Assembly: GCA_903845215.1 (NCBI GenBank)
Contig: CAIMWI010000007.1
Coordinates: 1 to 47,779 of the forward strand
Length of the DNA stretch: 47,779 nt
Source: an uncultured Rhodobacterales bacterium
GTDB lineage: Bacteria; Pseudomonadota; Alphaproteobacteria; Rhodobacterales; Rhodobacteraceae
Direction: 5' to 3'
The notes beneath the pieces are model-generated. The model saw only the letters and a list, made by a program, of their open reading frames with translations. It was not told the DNA's origin and ran no database searches. The position numbers were made by a program, and so were the translations under genes. Every line of letters starts with the position of its first letter. Position 1 is the stretch's first letter. Below, piece by piece: positions 1-8,511 of this stretch.

Positions 1-37
1 CCGCTTCCTTGCCCTGCTGCCCTATGCCGTGAAGTGA
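1..37 (+). CDS. rpsR: 30S ribosomal protein S18, C-terminal end only (partial)
   Basis: Only the last 11 codons and the TGA stop (35-37) lie in the window, read from base 2. They encode [11 protein letters not shown], which matches the C-terminus I recall for alphaproteobacterial S18. The position directly before rplI is the usual rpsF-rpsR-rplI order. The identification rests on a short tail plus synteny. The gene continues off the left edge. Confidence 0.75.
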   Translation, partial: RFLALLPYAVK

Positions 38-47
38 GGGGACAGAC

Positions 48-632
48 ATGCAAGTGATTCTTCTTCAACGCGTGGCCAAACTGGGCCAAATGGGTGAAGT
101 CGTCACCGTCAAAGACGGTTTCGCCCGCAACTTCCTTTTGCCGCAAGGCAAGGCGCTGCGCGCTTCGGCCGCAAACGTCAAAACGTTTGAGCTGAAAAAA
201 GCCCAACTCGAGGTGACAAACCTTGAGACGAAGAAAGAAGCCGAAGCCGTGGGCGCCAAGCTCGACGGCCAGATCTTCACCGTCATCCGTTCGGCATCGG
301 ACGCCGGCGCGCTGTATGGCTCTGTCACCACCCGTGACGCCGCCCAAGCCGCAACCGATGCGGGCTTTACCGTGAACCGCGCGCAAGTGGTTCTGGACCG
401 CCCGATCAAAGAATTGGGGATGCATACAGTCAGCGTCACGCTGCACCCCGAAGTGGTGGTCAAGGTCAAGCTGAACGTCGCCCGTTCGATCGAAGAGGCC
501 ACGCTGCAAGCGGCTGGCAAATCGATCCAAGAACTGGCCGCCGAAGCCGAAGCCGAAGCCGAATTTGAAATCGCCGAACTGTTCGACGACATCGGCGCTG
601 CCAACGACTTCGATCCGCGCGACGCCCGCTAA
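48..632 (+). CDS. rplI: 50S ribosomal protein L9
   Basis: L9 binds 23S rRNA near the base of the L1 stalk in the large ribosomal subunit. The N-terminus has the family signature ([19 protein letters not shown], then [15 protein letters not shown]), which forms the rRNA-binding N-domain with its GFARNFL loop. The C-domain follows a central helix and includes [15 protein letters not shown] near residues 130-143. The protein has 194 residues, against about 150 in Escherichia coli. The extra length is a Glu/Ala-rich acidic tail, as in other alphaproteobacteria. The start is supported by an AGGGGAC ribosome-binding site 4-10 bases upstream. The gene follows rpsR by 10 bases and is probably cotranscribed with it. 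Confidence 0.96.
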   Translation: MQVILLQRVAKLGQMGEVVTVKDGFARNFLLPQGKALRASAANVKTFELKKAQLEVTNLETKKEAEAVGAKLDGQIFTVIRSASDAGALYGSVTTRDAAQAATDAGFTVNRAQVVLDRPIKELGMHTVSVTLHPEVVVKVKLNVARSIEEATLQAAGKSIQELAAEAEAEAEFEIAELFDDIGAANDFDPRDAR

Positions 633-655
633 GGCGCAAAGCAACGTTAACGTCA

Positions 656-685
656 GCCGCGCATGGGAAACCTTGCGCGGCTTTC
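656..685 (+). terminator. probable terminator after rplI
   Basis: GCCGCGC (656-662) pairs perfectly with GCGCGGC (675-681) across a 12-nt loop and is followed by TTTCCCTT. The T-run is short, so factor-independent termination is likely rather than certain. It would end the rpsF-rpsR-rplI transcript before the transporter gene. Confidence 0.6.
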
Positions 686-793
686 CCTTGCCCGACGCCC
701 AATGTCGCCGCCAGAACAGCCCATCCCCCTTGCCCACCGCATCGTTACGCGGACCCTATAACGAAAAGACCCAGCCATGCCGGACGATAGAAT

Positions 794-1732
794 ATGAAAC
801 GCTCGGCCAATGGGGTCGGTATCTTGTGCCTATGCGCGGGGATTGCGATCTTTTCGGTGCAAGACCTGATCTTGAAGCTTCTTTCCGCCAATTACCCTTT
901 GTCCGAGGCGATGGTGCTGCGCTCGATCACGGCCATTCCGTTTATGCTGGGCATTGTGGCGTGGTATGACGGCGGCCTTTCAAGCCTGATCAGCCGCCGC
1001 TGGGGGGCGATGCTGGCGCGGGGGCTTTTGAACTTTGTCGCCTATACATCCTATTATCTGGCACTCGCCGCCCTGCCCATGGCCACCACGGTGGCCCTGT
1101 ATTTCACCGCCCCCCTGATCATCGTGATTCTGTCGGTGGTGATGCTGAAAGAACCTGTCTCGCTGCAACGCTGGCTGGCTGTTGCGGTGGGCTTCTTCGG
1201 CGTTGTGATCATCATCCGGCCCGGCGGAGAGTTGTTTGACTGGGCGGCTTTCCTGCCGATCCTGGGCGGCTTTGCCTATGCGCTTTCGATGATCATGGCC
1301 CGCACGATGGGCAGCAAGGATTCGGCGGCAGCCATGGCTTTTTGGGGCAACAATGCCTTTTTGCTGTGCGGCTTGGCCCTCACGGCCAGTTTTGGGGCGG
1401 GACAGACTGCAGATTCTGTCCACCCCAGCTTGGCTTTCCTGACACGCGGATGGGCCATGCCCAGCCTAACCGACGCTGGCCTGATGTGCGCCTGCGGCCT
1501 TATCGCGGCTGTAGGATTAACGCTTTTGACCCAAGCCTACCGTATCGGCCAATCCTCGATCGTGGCGCCCTTTGAATTCAGCTTTGCATTTTGGGGGATC
1601 TTGTGGGGCTGGTTGATCTGGGGGCAATGGCCGGATGCTATGGGCTGGCTGGGCACCGCGATCATCATCGGGGCGGGCGTCTATGTGTTGCGCGCCGAAG
1701 GGGTGCAATCGACGCCATCCCAAAACGCCTAA
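794..1732 (+). CDS. EamA/DMT-family inner-membrane transporter
   Basis: This 312-residue protein is mostly hydrophobic, with about ten predicted membrane segments in two halves, the usual EamA (RhaT/YdcZ-like) layout. The first half ends with a conserved-type stretch (TTVALYFTAPLIIVILSVVMLKEPVSLQRW, shown here only as family-typical: small residue-rich helix, then KEPV and an arginine). The second half ends with an equivalent FAFWGILWGWLIWGQWPD segment. Members export or import small metabolites such as amino acids, sugars or purines. The substrate cannot be told from sequence. The ATG at 794 has no strong ribosome-binding site. The gene stands alone between the rplI terminator and the convergent tig gene. 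Confidence 0.88.
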   Translation: MKRSANGVGILCLCAGIAIFSVQDLILKLLSANYPLSEAMVLRSITAIPFMLGIVAWYDGGLSSLISRRWGAMLARGLLNFVAYTSYYLALAALPMATTVALYFTAPLIIVILSVVMLKEPVSLQRWLAVAVGFFGVVIIIRPGGELFDWAAFLPILGGFAYALSMIMARTMGSKDSAAAMAFWGNNAFLLCGLALTASFGAGQTADSVHPSLAFLTRGWAMPSLTDAGLMCACGLIAAVGLTLLTQAYRIGQSSIVAPFEFSFAFWGILWGWLIWGQWPDAMGWLGTAIIIGAGVYVLRAEGVQSTPSQNA

Positions 1733-1756
1733 GAACAAAGACCGACCTGCCACCCC

Positions 1757-1775
1757 GATTTTTCTGCGAAAAATC
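1757..1775. repeat. 19-bp palindrome, first of a complementary pair
   Basis: GATTTTTC-TGC-GAAAAATC, with perfect 8-bp arms. Its exact reverse complement occurs at 1839-1857 on the other side of the tig terminator hairpin. In RNA each copy can fold alone, or the two can pair with each other along their full length. Confidence 0.8.
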
Positions 1776-1811
1776 GTGCCCGCCGTCAGAATCTTATGTC
1801 AAAAAGAAAAA

Positions 1812-1845
1812 GGGCCGCGACATGGTGTCGCGGCCCCTGATTTTT
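1812..1845. terminator. bidirectional terminator between the EamA gene and tig
   Basis: GGGCCGCGACA (1812-1822) pairs perfectly with TGTCGCGGCCC (1826-1836) around a TGG loop, an 11-bp stem. It is flanked by A-rich sequence on the left (AAAAAGAAAAA) and CTGATTTTT on the right, so it can terminate both the rightward transporter transcript and the leftward tig transcript. Confidence 0.9.
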
Positions 1846-1857
1846 CGCAGAAAAATC
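1839..1857. repeat. 19-bp palindrome, second of a complementary pair
   Basis: GATTTTTC-GCA-GAAAAATC, the exact reverse complement of the copy at 1757-1775. It ends 5 bases before the tig stop codon and overlaps the T-run of the 1812-1836 hairpin. It may assist termination. Confidence 0.8.
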
Positions 1858-1862
1858 GCGCC

Positions 1863-3197
1863 TTACATTTCGTCCAGCGCTTCGACCAGCTTTTGCAACT
1901 CGTCCTTGCTGACGTCCTTGTCTGACACTTTGGCGCCAGCCACGATATGGTCAACAACCTTGTCTTCAAAAATCGGCGCGCGCAGTTGTTGCTGCACTTG
2001 CTGATTTTTCTGCACAAACTCAAAGTAAGCGCGCTCTTGGCCCGGATATTGACGTGCCGCGTTCAACACGGCTTGGGTCATTTCCTGATCCGTCACATTC
2101 ACCTCAGCCTTACGGCCAACCTCAGCCAACAGCAGGCCCAACCGCACGCGGCGTTCGGCCAAAACCTTATGCTCGTCCGTGGTTTCGATGCTGCCGTGGT
2201 TGTGGCCATGCTCTTGCGGGTTTTCTTCGTGCCACAGTTGGTGGGCGATCTGGTTGGCCTCGGCCTCGACCAAGGTTGCGGGCAGGTCAAACTTCACCAA
2301 AGCATCCAACTGATCCAGCAAAGACCGCTTCATCACAGCACGCGCTGCAGTGCGATATTCAGCCTCTAGACGTTCGCTGATCTGGCCACGCAGGGCTGCC
2401 ATATCTTCGGCGCCATATTTCTTGGCCAATTCATCGTTCAACTCGGCCGGAACAGGCTTTTTGACGGCCTTGACTGTGCATTCAAACACCGCCGCTTTGC
2501 CAGCCAAGTTGGCCGCGCCATAAGCTTCGGGGAAGGTTACGTTCACGCTGACAGCATCGCCGGCGGCCGCACCAACCAATTGCGCCTCAAACCCCGGGAT
2601 GAACGAATTCGATCCCAGAACCAGCGGGTAATCTTCACCCGCGCCGCCATCAAAAGCCACACCATCAACCGAGCCTTTGAAGTCGATCGTCACTTGATCG
2701 CCGTCTTTGGCCTTGGTGCCTTTTTTGCGGTCTTCAAAGCTTTGCGCAGACGATGCCAGATTCTTCAACGCTTCGTCAACCGAAGCCGCGTCTGCCTTAA
2801 CCGTCAAACGGTCCAGCGTGATCTTGCCCGCGTCGACATCCGGAATGGGCGGCAGGGCTTCGTAGGTCATCTCGACCACGACGTCTTGACCTTCTTTCCA
2901 CGTCTCACCGCCCAGCATCTTCACATCTGGCTGGAAGGCCGGACGATCGCCCGAGGTGTCAAAATGGGTTTTCATGGCGCCGTCGATGGCTTCTTGCATC
3001 GCATCGCCAATGATGCGCTGACCGAATTGCTTTTTCAGGATGGCCATGGGCACCTTACCCTTGCGGAAGCCCTTGATCTCGACGTCGGGCTGCGCCTCGA
3101 CCAGCTTTTCGTTGACCTTGGCGTCCAGTTCGGCCGCTGTCACCGTGATGGTGTAGGCGCGCTTCAGTCCGTCTTTAAGGGTCTCGGTGACCTGCAT
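1863..3197 (-). CDS. tig: trigger factor, ribosome-associated chaperone and prolyl isomerase
   Basis: Trigger factor binds L23 at the ribosome exit tunnel and shields nascent chains. From the chosen start ([15 protein letters not shown]) it has 444 residues. The ribosome-binding signature GFRKGKVP is at 43-50. The FKBP-type PPIase domain covers roughly 160-245 ([14 protein letters not shown], then [14 protein letters not shown]). The C-terminal helical arm domain follows. An open frame extends 18 codons further upstream into the tRNA gene, but the internal ATG at 3197 has a purine-rich ribosome-binding site and matches the family N-terminus. The gene lies 24 bases after the 3' end of tRNA-Leu on the same strand, so the tRNA is probably processed from the tig leader. 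Confidence 0.96.
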   Translation of the reverse strand: MQVTETLKDGLKRAYTITVTAAELDAKVNEKLVEAQPDVEIKGFRKGKVPMAILKKQFGQRIIGDAMQEAIDGAMKTHFDTSGDRPAFQPDVKMLGGETWKEGQDVVVEMTYEALPPIPDVDAGKITLDRLTVKADAASVDEALKNLASSAQSFEDRKKGTKAKDGDQVTIDFKGSVDGVAFDGGAGEDYPLVLGSNSFIPGFEAQLVGAAAGDAVSVNVTFPEAYGAANLAGKAAVFECTVKAVKKPVPAELNDELAKKYGAEDMAALRGQISERLEAEYRTAARAVMKRSLLDQLDALVKFDLPATLVEAEANQIAHQLWHEENPQEHGHNHGSIETTDEHKVLAERRVRLGLLLAEVGRKAEVNVTDQEMTQAVLNAARQYPGQERAYFEFVQKNQQVQQQLRAPIFEDKVVDHIVAGAKVSDKDVSKDELQKLVEALDEM

Positions 3198-3221
3198 TCT
3201 TTCGTCCTTCTCATCCCTGTC

Positions 3222-3306
3222 TGGTGCGGGTGGAGGGACTTGAACCCCCACGCCTCGCGGCGCCAGAACCTAAATCTGGTGCGTCTGCCAATTTCGCCAC
3301 ACCCGC
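3222..3306 (-). tRNA. tRNA-Leu(UAG)
   Basis: On the minus strand an 85-nt tRNA folds with acceptor arms GCGGGTG/CACCCGC, discriminator A and an encoded CCA. The anticodon stem CCAGA/TCTGG encloses loop TTTAGGT, giving anticodon UAG (plus-strand 3270-3272). The TΨC arm contains GTTCAAG. The long variable arm (GCCGCGAGGC) is the class II shape expected for leucine. It is followed 24 bases later by the tig start. Confidence 0.95.
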
Positions 3307-3449
3307 ATTTTTAAGCTAGAAAAGCGCCAAGGCCCCGAAAGCACCTTTCTCACCTTCCCAGCAAAATCCGCGCCCTTCTAACAAAGGCTTCTGCAGGATG
3401 CGAGGGGAAAATCACGCAATCTGGCCACAGACCGCCTAGGCCCTGAGGC

Positions 3450-4979
3450 TTACAAACCCAAGGCCCGAAAAACTGCGGGCAATTGGTCGGGCAAATCTTC
3501 TGCGATCAGCCCCGCGCCGAACTGCTGTGCTGCAGCGCGGTGCAGCCAAGCGCCAGTTTCTGTCGCGACTTGGGGGGTAAATCCCCGCGCCAAAAGGCCG
3601 CAAATCATGCCCGCCAGCACATCACCCGCCCCCGCAGTGGCCAGCCAAGGCACTTGGGCCTCGTAAGTTGCCGCATTCAACGCGCAGTGGCCGTCAGGGC
3701 AGGCTATGACAGTATCAGCCCCTTTGAACAGCACACCACAACCCACCCGCAGTGCTGCAGCCCGCGTGGCATCGACCTTCGAATAGCTGGCCTTCGCGTC
3801 AGACCCTTCAGAAAGCATTGCCGCAATATCGGGGAAAAGGCGCGCAAACTCTCCGCCATGGGGGGTTAAAACGCAGGCGGGATGCAACTGTGATGCCAAA
3901 GTGGGATCGCGCGACAGAAGGGTCAACGCATCGGCATCCAATACAGTGGGCAATGGGCGCAAATGCCCCGCCTGCAAAGCGGCACGCACCAGCCCTGCAG
4001 CCCGTGCATCCAACCCCAACCCCGGCCCAAGGCACAAAGCGGTGATGCGTGCGTCTTGCAGTAAGGCGTTCAAGTCCGCGCCGTCCTCAACCGCGCGTAG
4101 CATCACCGCATCCAGCCGCGTTGCGTTCTCCGCCAGAGATGGCGGCGGGCAAGCCAAAGTCACCAGCCCTGCCCCAACCCGCAAAGCGCCCCGTGCCGCC
4201 AGCCGTGCTGCCCCCCCTTGCCCGACTGGCCCGCCCAAGATCACCGCATGGCCATGGCTGAACTTGTGACCCACACCCTTGCCCAGCTGAGCAGCGGGTG
4301 CCGTAAGGGGCAGACCTTGCGTTTGCCCGCTGGAAATTCCCAAATCCACCACCACCAACCGCCCGCACAGCGCCGGACCAAGGCCTAAGTGGTGGCCAAT
4401 CTTTGCGCGGTGGAAGGTGACGGTCAGGTCAGCCGCGCAAACCAGCGCCCCTGTCAGCCGCCCGCTGTCCGCGTTCAAGCCCGTGGGCAGATCAACCGCA
4501 ACCCAGCGCAGATCGCCCGCCCCCAACACCGCCTTGGCCTGCAGAATCGGCTTTAGCAAAGCATCGGCATTGCGCAGCTGGCCAATGCCCAGCAGCGCAT
4601 CAACCACAACAGCAGCACCGCGCAGCGAAGCAAGCACCGCGTCATAGCTCAAGGGCAGCACCTTTCCCCCTGCGGCGACAAACGCCTGCGCCGCAATCGC
4701 CGCATCTGCGCCCCCCGCCTCGGTGGCGTGAACAAACACCTGCCAGCCCCATGCGTGCAGCAACCGCGCCACAACATACCCATCGCCGCCATTGTTCCCC
4801 GGCCCGCACAGAACGACCGCGCGCTGCGCATCGCACCGCAGGGCGGGCCAAGTCGCAAAAATGGCCGCCACAACCCCTTGGCCTGAGCGTTCCATCAAGT
4901 CCAAACCGCTGACCCGCCCCAAGGCGATGGCAGCGTCCTCAACGGCGCGCATTTGGGCATTGGTGAGAAGATCTGACAT
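3450..4979 (-). CDS. nnr: bifunctional NAD(P)H-hydrate epimerase / ADP-dependent NAD(P)H-hydrate dehydratase
   Basis: This cytosolic repair enzyme restores damaged NADHX and NADPHX. The N-terminal YjeF_N epimerase domain (about 1-215) carries the Rossmann motif GPGNNGGDGY at 59-68. The C-terminal ribokinase-like dehydratase domain follows, with HGHAVILGGPVGQGGAARLA and later LTPHGGEFARLF. It ends with the family GAGDVLAGMICGLLARG anion-hole motif. The length is 509 residues, normal for the fused form. The start MSDLLTNAQMRAVED fits the family, and a 17-codon upstream extension in the same frame does not. It is divergent from glnB. Confidence 0.94.
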   Translation of the reverse strand: MSDLLTNAQMRAVEDAAIALGRVSGLDLMERSGQGVVAAIFATWPALRCDAQRAVVLCGPGNNGGDGYVVARLLHAWGWQVFVHATEAGGADAAIAAQAFVAAGGKVLPLSYDAVLASLRGAAVVVDALLGIGQLRNADALLKPILQAKAVLGAGDLRWVAVDLPTGLNADSGRLTGALVCAADLTVTFHRAKIGHHLGLGPALCGRLVVVDLGISSGQTQGLPLTAPAAQLGKGVGHKFSHGHAVILGGPVGQGGAARLAARGALRVGAGLVTLACPPPSLAENATRLDAVMLRAVEDGADLNALLQDARITALCLGPGLGLDARAAGLVRAALQAGHLRPLPTVLDADALTLLSRDPTLASQLHPACVLTPHGGEFARLFPDIAAMLSEGSDAKASYSKVDATRAAALRVGCGVLFKGADTVIACPDGHCALNAATYEAQVPWLATAGAGDVLAGMICGLLARGFTPQVATETGAWLHRAAAQQFGAGLIAEDLPDQLPAVFRALGL

Positions 4980-5004
4980 ATCTTGCGCCCCTAAGTTTAC
5001 ATTC

Positions 5005-5489
<485 letters not shown>

Positions 5490-5495
5490 ACTGCA

Positions 5496-5510
5496 GGATC
5501 CGGTGGATCC
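5496..5510 (+). other. small dyad in the glnB-glnA spacer
   Basis: GGATCC-GGT-GGATCC forms a 6-bp perfect hairpin between glnB and glnA. It has no T-run. It could partly terminate or stabilise the mRNA and so set the PII to glutamine synthetase ratio. That is inference only. Confidence 0.35.
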
Positions 5511-5548
5511 CTGTCCAATTGTCTTAAACCTCAACCCCGAAAGGCAGA

Positions 5549-6961
5549 ATGATGAGCGCAGTGAAGAAAGCTCTGAAACTGATCAAGGACGAAGACGTCG
5601 AATACGTCGACATCCGTTTTACCGACCCCAAGGGCAAGCTGCAGCATGTGACGCTGGTGGCTGATCTGGTCGACGAAGACTTCTTTGAAGAAGGCTTTAT
5701 GTTCGACGGATCCTCGATTGCCGGATGGAAGTCGATTGACCAGTCCGACATGAAACTGATGCCCGATGCGGCCTCGGTTTACATGGACCCCTTCTATGCC
5801 GAAAAAACGCTGTGCGTGCATTGCAACGTGGTCGAGCCCGACACGAACGAGGCTTATGATCGTTGCCCGCGCCAGATTGCGCTGAAAGCGGAAGCTTATC
5901 TGAAATCCTCCGGCGTGGGCGATACGGCCTATTTCGGGCCGGAAGCTGAATTCTTCATCTTCGACGATGTGCGCTATCAGATCAGCCCCAACAAAGTGTC
6001 TTACCAGATCGATTCGGAAGATGCGGCTTGGAACACAGATGCGGCCTTTGAAGGCGGCAACTTGGCACACCGCGCAACCTATAAGGGCGGCTACTTCCCG
6101 GTCAACCCGATCGACGCAGCGCAAGACCTGCGCTCAGAAATGCTGTCGACCATGAAGCGCATGGGCATTCGCGTGGACAAGCACCACCACGAAGTGGCCA
6201 CGGCGCAGCATGAACTTGGCATGATCTTTGGCGGTTTGGTTGAACAGGCCGACAATATCCAAAAGTACAAATACGTCATCCACAACGTGGCTGCCGCTTA
6301 CGGCAAGACCGTAACCTTCATGCCCAAGCCCATGAAGGGCGACAACGGGTCGGGCATGCATGTGAACATGTCGATCTGGAAAGACGGCAAACCCTTGTTT
6401 GCAGGCGACAAATACGCCGACCTTAGCCAAGAGGCGCTGTATTTCATCGGCGGTATCCTTAAGCATGCCAAGGCGCTGAATGCCATCACCAACCCGTCGA
6501 CCAACAGCTACAAGCGCCTGATCCCCGGCTTTGAAGCACCGGTTCTGCGTGCGTTCTCGGCCCGCAACCGCTCGGGTTGCGTGCGGATTCCGTGGACCGA
6601 ATCGCCCAAAGCCAAGCGTGTGGAAGCCCGCTTCCCCGATCCGGCGGCCAATCCATATCTGGCCTTTGCAGCCCTGTTGATGGCTGGCCTTGACGGGATC
6701 AAGAACAAGATCGATCCGGGCCCGGCTTCGGATAAGGATCTGTACGATCTGCCGCCCGAAGAACTGGCCGAAATTCCAACCGTCTGCGGTTCGCTGCGCG
6801 AAGCATTGGACGAGTTGTCCAAAGACATGGATTTCTTGCTGGCAGGTGGCGTGTTCACCCGCGATCAGTTGGAATCCTATATGACGCTGAAGTGGGAAGA
6901 GGTTTATGCCTTTGAACACACACCGCATCCGATTGAATATGCGATGTATTATTCCTGCTGA
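5549..6961 (+). CDS. glnA: glutamine synthetase type I
   Basis: The enzyme makes glutamine from glutamate, ammonia and ATP as a cytosolic dodecamer. The 470-residue length fits GSI. The N-terminal beta-grasp region contains [14 protein letters not shown]. The ATP-binding region includes [16 protein letters not shown]. The adenylylation site is present as DLYDLPPEE with Tyr399 (Tyr398 if the second ATG is used), so GlnE control is expected. Two ATG codons are in tandem at 5549 and 5552, and the ribosome-binding site GAAAGGCAG suits either. It is cotranscribed with glnB and ends in a strong terminator. Confidence 0.97.
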   Translation: MMSAVKKALKLIKDEDVEYVDIRFTDPKGKLQHVTLVADLVDEDFFEEGFMFDGSSIAGWKSIDQSDMKLMPDAASVYMDPFYAEKTLCVHCNVVEPDTNEAYDRCPRQIALKAEAYLKSSGVGDTAYFGPEAEFFIFDDVRYQISPNKVSYQIDSEDAAWNTDAAFEGGNLAHRATYKGGYFPVNPIDAAQDLRSEMLSTMKRMGIRVDKHHHEVATAQHELGMIFGGLVEQADNIQKYKYVIHNVAAAYGKTVTFMPKPMKGDNGSGMHVNMSIWKDGKPLFAGDKYADLSQEALYFIGGILKHAKALNAITNPSTNSYKRLIPGFEAPVLRAFSARNRSGCVRIPWTESPKAKRVEARFPDPAANPYLAFAALLMAGLDGIKNKIDPGPASDKDLYDLPPEELAEIPTVCGSLREALDELSKDMDFLLAGGVFTRDQLESYMTLKWEEVYAFEHTPHPIEYAMYYSC

Positions 6962-6980
6962 TCTGATTGGCATGACGACA

Positions 6981-7006
6981 AAGGGGCGCAGCGATGCGCC
7001 CCTTTT
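6981..7006 (+). terminator. terminator after glnA
   Basis: AAGGGGCGCA (6981-6990) pairs perfectly with TGCGCCCCTT (6995-7004) across a GCGA tetraloop and runs into a T-tract. It separates the glnBA transcript from dddP, so dddP should have its own promoter in the roughly 95 bases that follow. I see no convincing -35/-10 pair there. Confidence 0.88.
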
Positions 7007-7101
7007 GCGTTGGCCCGTAAGCCAAAATCCGACACAGCCTGTCGCGCATGGCAATGACGCCGCGCCCCCACCGCGCAGACTGGCGCAAACAGGGGGCAGA
7101 T

Positions 7102-8439
7102 ATGGCAGACCATTACGCAGATCGTCGCAAGATTGACCCATCGCGTGGGGCGACACTGGGCGACGGCACCCCCAACGACAACGACCGCATCGAAATAGGC
7201 CCCACCCAACTTGCCTTTCGCGAGTGGGAGGCGGCGGGGCTGACCCTGCCCAACCTTGCGCAAATGCGCGAATACCGCTGGAAACGCATGACAGATGCCA
7301 TCGTGGCCCGCGGTTACGGCGGTTTGCTGATGTATGATCCGATGAACATCCGCTACGCCACCGACACCACCAACATGCAGCTTTGGAACAGCCACAACCC
7401 GTTTCGCGCCTGCCTGATCTGTGCCGACGGGCATATGGTGATGTGGGAATATAAGAACTCTCCCTTCCTTGTCACCTTCAACCCTTTGGTCAAAGAACTG
7501 CGTTCTGGCGCGTCATTCTTTTATTCCGTCACGGGCGACACCTCGGCCAATGACGCCAAGAACTTCGCCGCCCAAGTCGATGAGGTGATGCGCGCCCATG
7601 CCGGATCGAATCGAAAGCTGGCGGTCGACAAAATCATGGTCCACGGCCTGCGCGCCCTAGAACGCGCCGGATTCGAGGTGATGGAAGGCGAAGAAGTCAC
7701 CGAACGCGCCCGATCCATCAAAGGCCCCGATGACATTCTTGCCATGCGCTGCGCCCACCACGCCTGCGAAGCCGCCATGGCCGAGATGGAAGAGGCGACA
7801 CGGCACGGCGTGCCCAAGGGCGATATGTCCGAAGACGCGATCTGGGCCGAACTGCACAAGGGCAACATCAAACGCGGCGGCGAGTGGATCGAGACGCGGC
7901 TTTTGGCCTCCGGCAAGCGCACCAACCCGTGGTTTCAAGAATGCGGCCCAAGGATCGTGCAAAACAACGAAATCGTGGCCTTTGATACCGATCTGATCGG
8001 CTGTTACGGCATGTGCATCGACATTTCGCGCACATGGTGGGTGGGCGATGCGCGGCCCACCAACGCGATGATCTCGGCCATGCACCACGCGCTGGACCAC
8101 ATCCGCGTGAATATGGACCTGCTCAAACCCGGCGCGCGGATTCGCGACATCGTGCATTCCGGCCACCAGTTGGACGGGCAGTATTGGAAGGGCAAGTATT
8201 CGTGCAAAATGCACGGGGTCGGCCTGTGTGACGAATGGCCCTATGTGCCCTATCCGGATTCTTGGGTGGAAGGGTCGTTTGACCATGTGCTGGAACCGGG
8301 CATGACACTGTGTGTCGAAGCACTGGTTTCCCCCGAGGGTGGGGATTTTTCCATCAAGCTGGAAGATCAGGTGCTGATCACGGACACCGGCTTTGAAAAC
8401 CTGACGAAATACCCCTTCGACCCCCGCCTTCTGGGCTAA
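7102..8439 (+). CDS. dddP: dimethylsulfoniopropionate (DMSP) lyase, DddP type (M24 fold)
   Basis: DddP cleaves DMSP to dimethyl sulfide and acrylate in the cytoplasm, using a dinuclear metal site on a pita-bread M24 peptidase fold. The 445-residue sequence is co-linear with the DddP proteins of Ruegeria and Roseovarius as I recall them (IDPSRGATLGDGTPND near the N-terminus, NMQLWNSHNPFRA, NIKRGGEWIETRLLASG, KLEDQVLIT). Counting codons places every published ligand of the Ruegeria lacuscaerulensis enzyme at the same number: D295, D297, D307, H371, E406, E421, plus catalytic D377 and substrate-contact Y366. The ATG at 7102 follows an AGGGGGC ribosome-binding site. Upstream in-frame codons are not family-like. 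An ordinary M24 aminopeptidase is much less likely. Confidence 0.95.
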   Translation: MADHYADRRKIDPSRGATLGDGTPNDNDRIEIGPTQLAFREWEAAGLTLPNLAQMREYRWKRMTDAIVARGYGGLLMYDPMNIRYATDTTNMQLWNSHNPFRACLICADGHMVMWEYKNSPFLVTFNPLVKELRSGASFFYSVTGDTSANDAKNFAAQVDEVMRAHAGSNRKLAVDKIMVHGLRALERAGFEVMEGEEVTERARSIKGPDDILAMRCAHHACEAAMAEMEEATRHGVPKGDMSEDAIWAELHKGNIKRGGEWIETRLLASGKRTNPWFQECGPRIVQNNEIVAFDTDLIGCYGMCIDISRTWWVGDARPTNAMISAMHHALDHIRVNMDLLKPGARIRDIVHSGHQLDGQYWKGKYSCKMHGVGLCDEWPYVPYPDSWVEGSFDHVLEPGMTLCVEALVSPEGGDFSIKLEDQVLITDTGFENLTKYPFDPRLLG

Positions 8440-8462
8440 GCCGCGGCCGCGATCTTGCGTGC

Positions 8463-8487
8463 CGCCCCCTTGGCGATTAAGGGGGCG
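8463..8487 (+). other. hairpin between dddP and purB
   Basis: CGCCCCCTT (8463-8471) pairs perfectly with AAGGGGGCG (8479-8487) across a 7-nt loop. There is no T-run after it, so it may be a Rho-assisted terminator or a 3' stabiliser of the dddP message. It ends 24 bases before the purB start. Confidence 0.5.
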
Positions 8488-8511
8488 CATCCCGCATCGA
8501 AAGGCCGCCCC

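Noticed and set aside
6134..7156. 340-codon open frame antisense to glnA and the dddP start
   Set aside because: It is a mirror of strongly conserved glnA coding sequence in GC-rich DNA. The translation is rich in His, Arg, Gly and Gln and matches no family.
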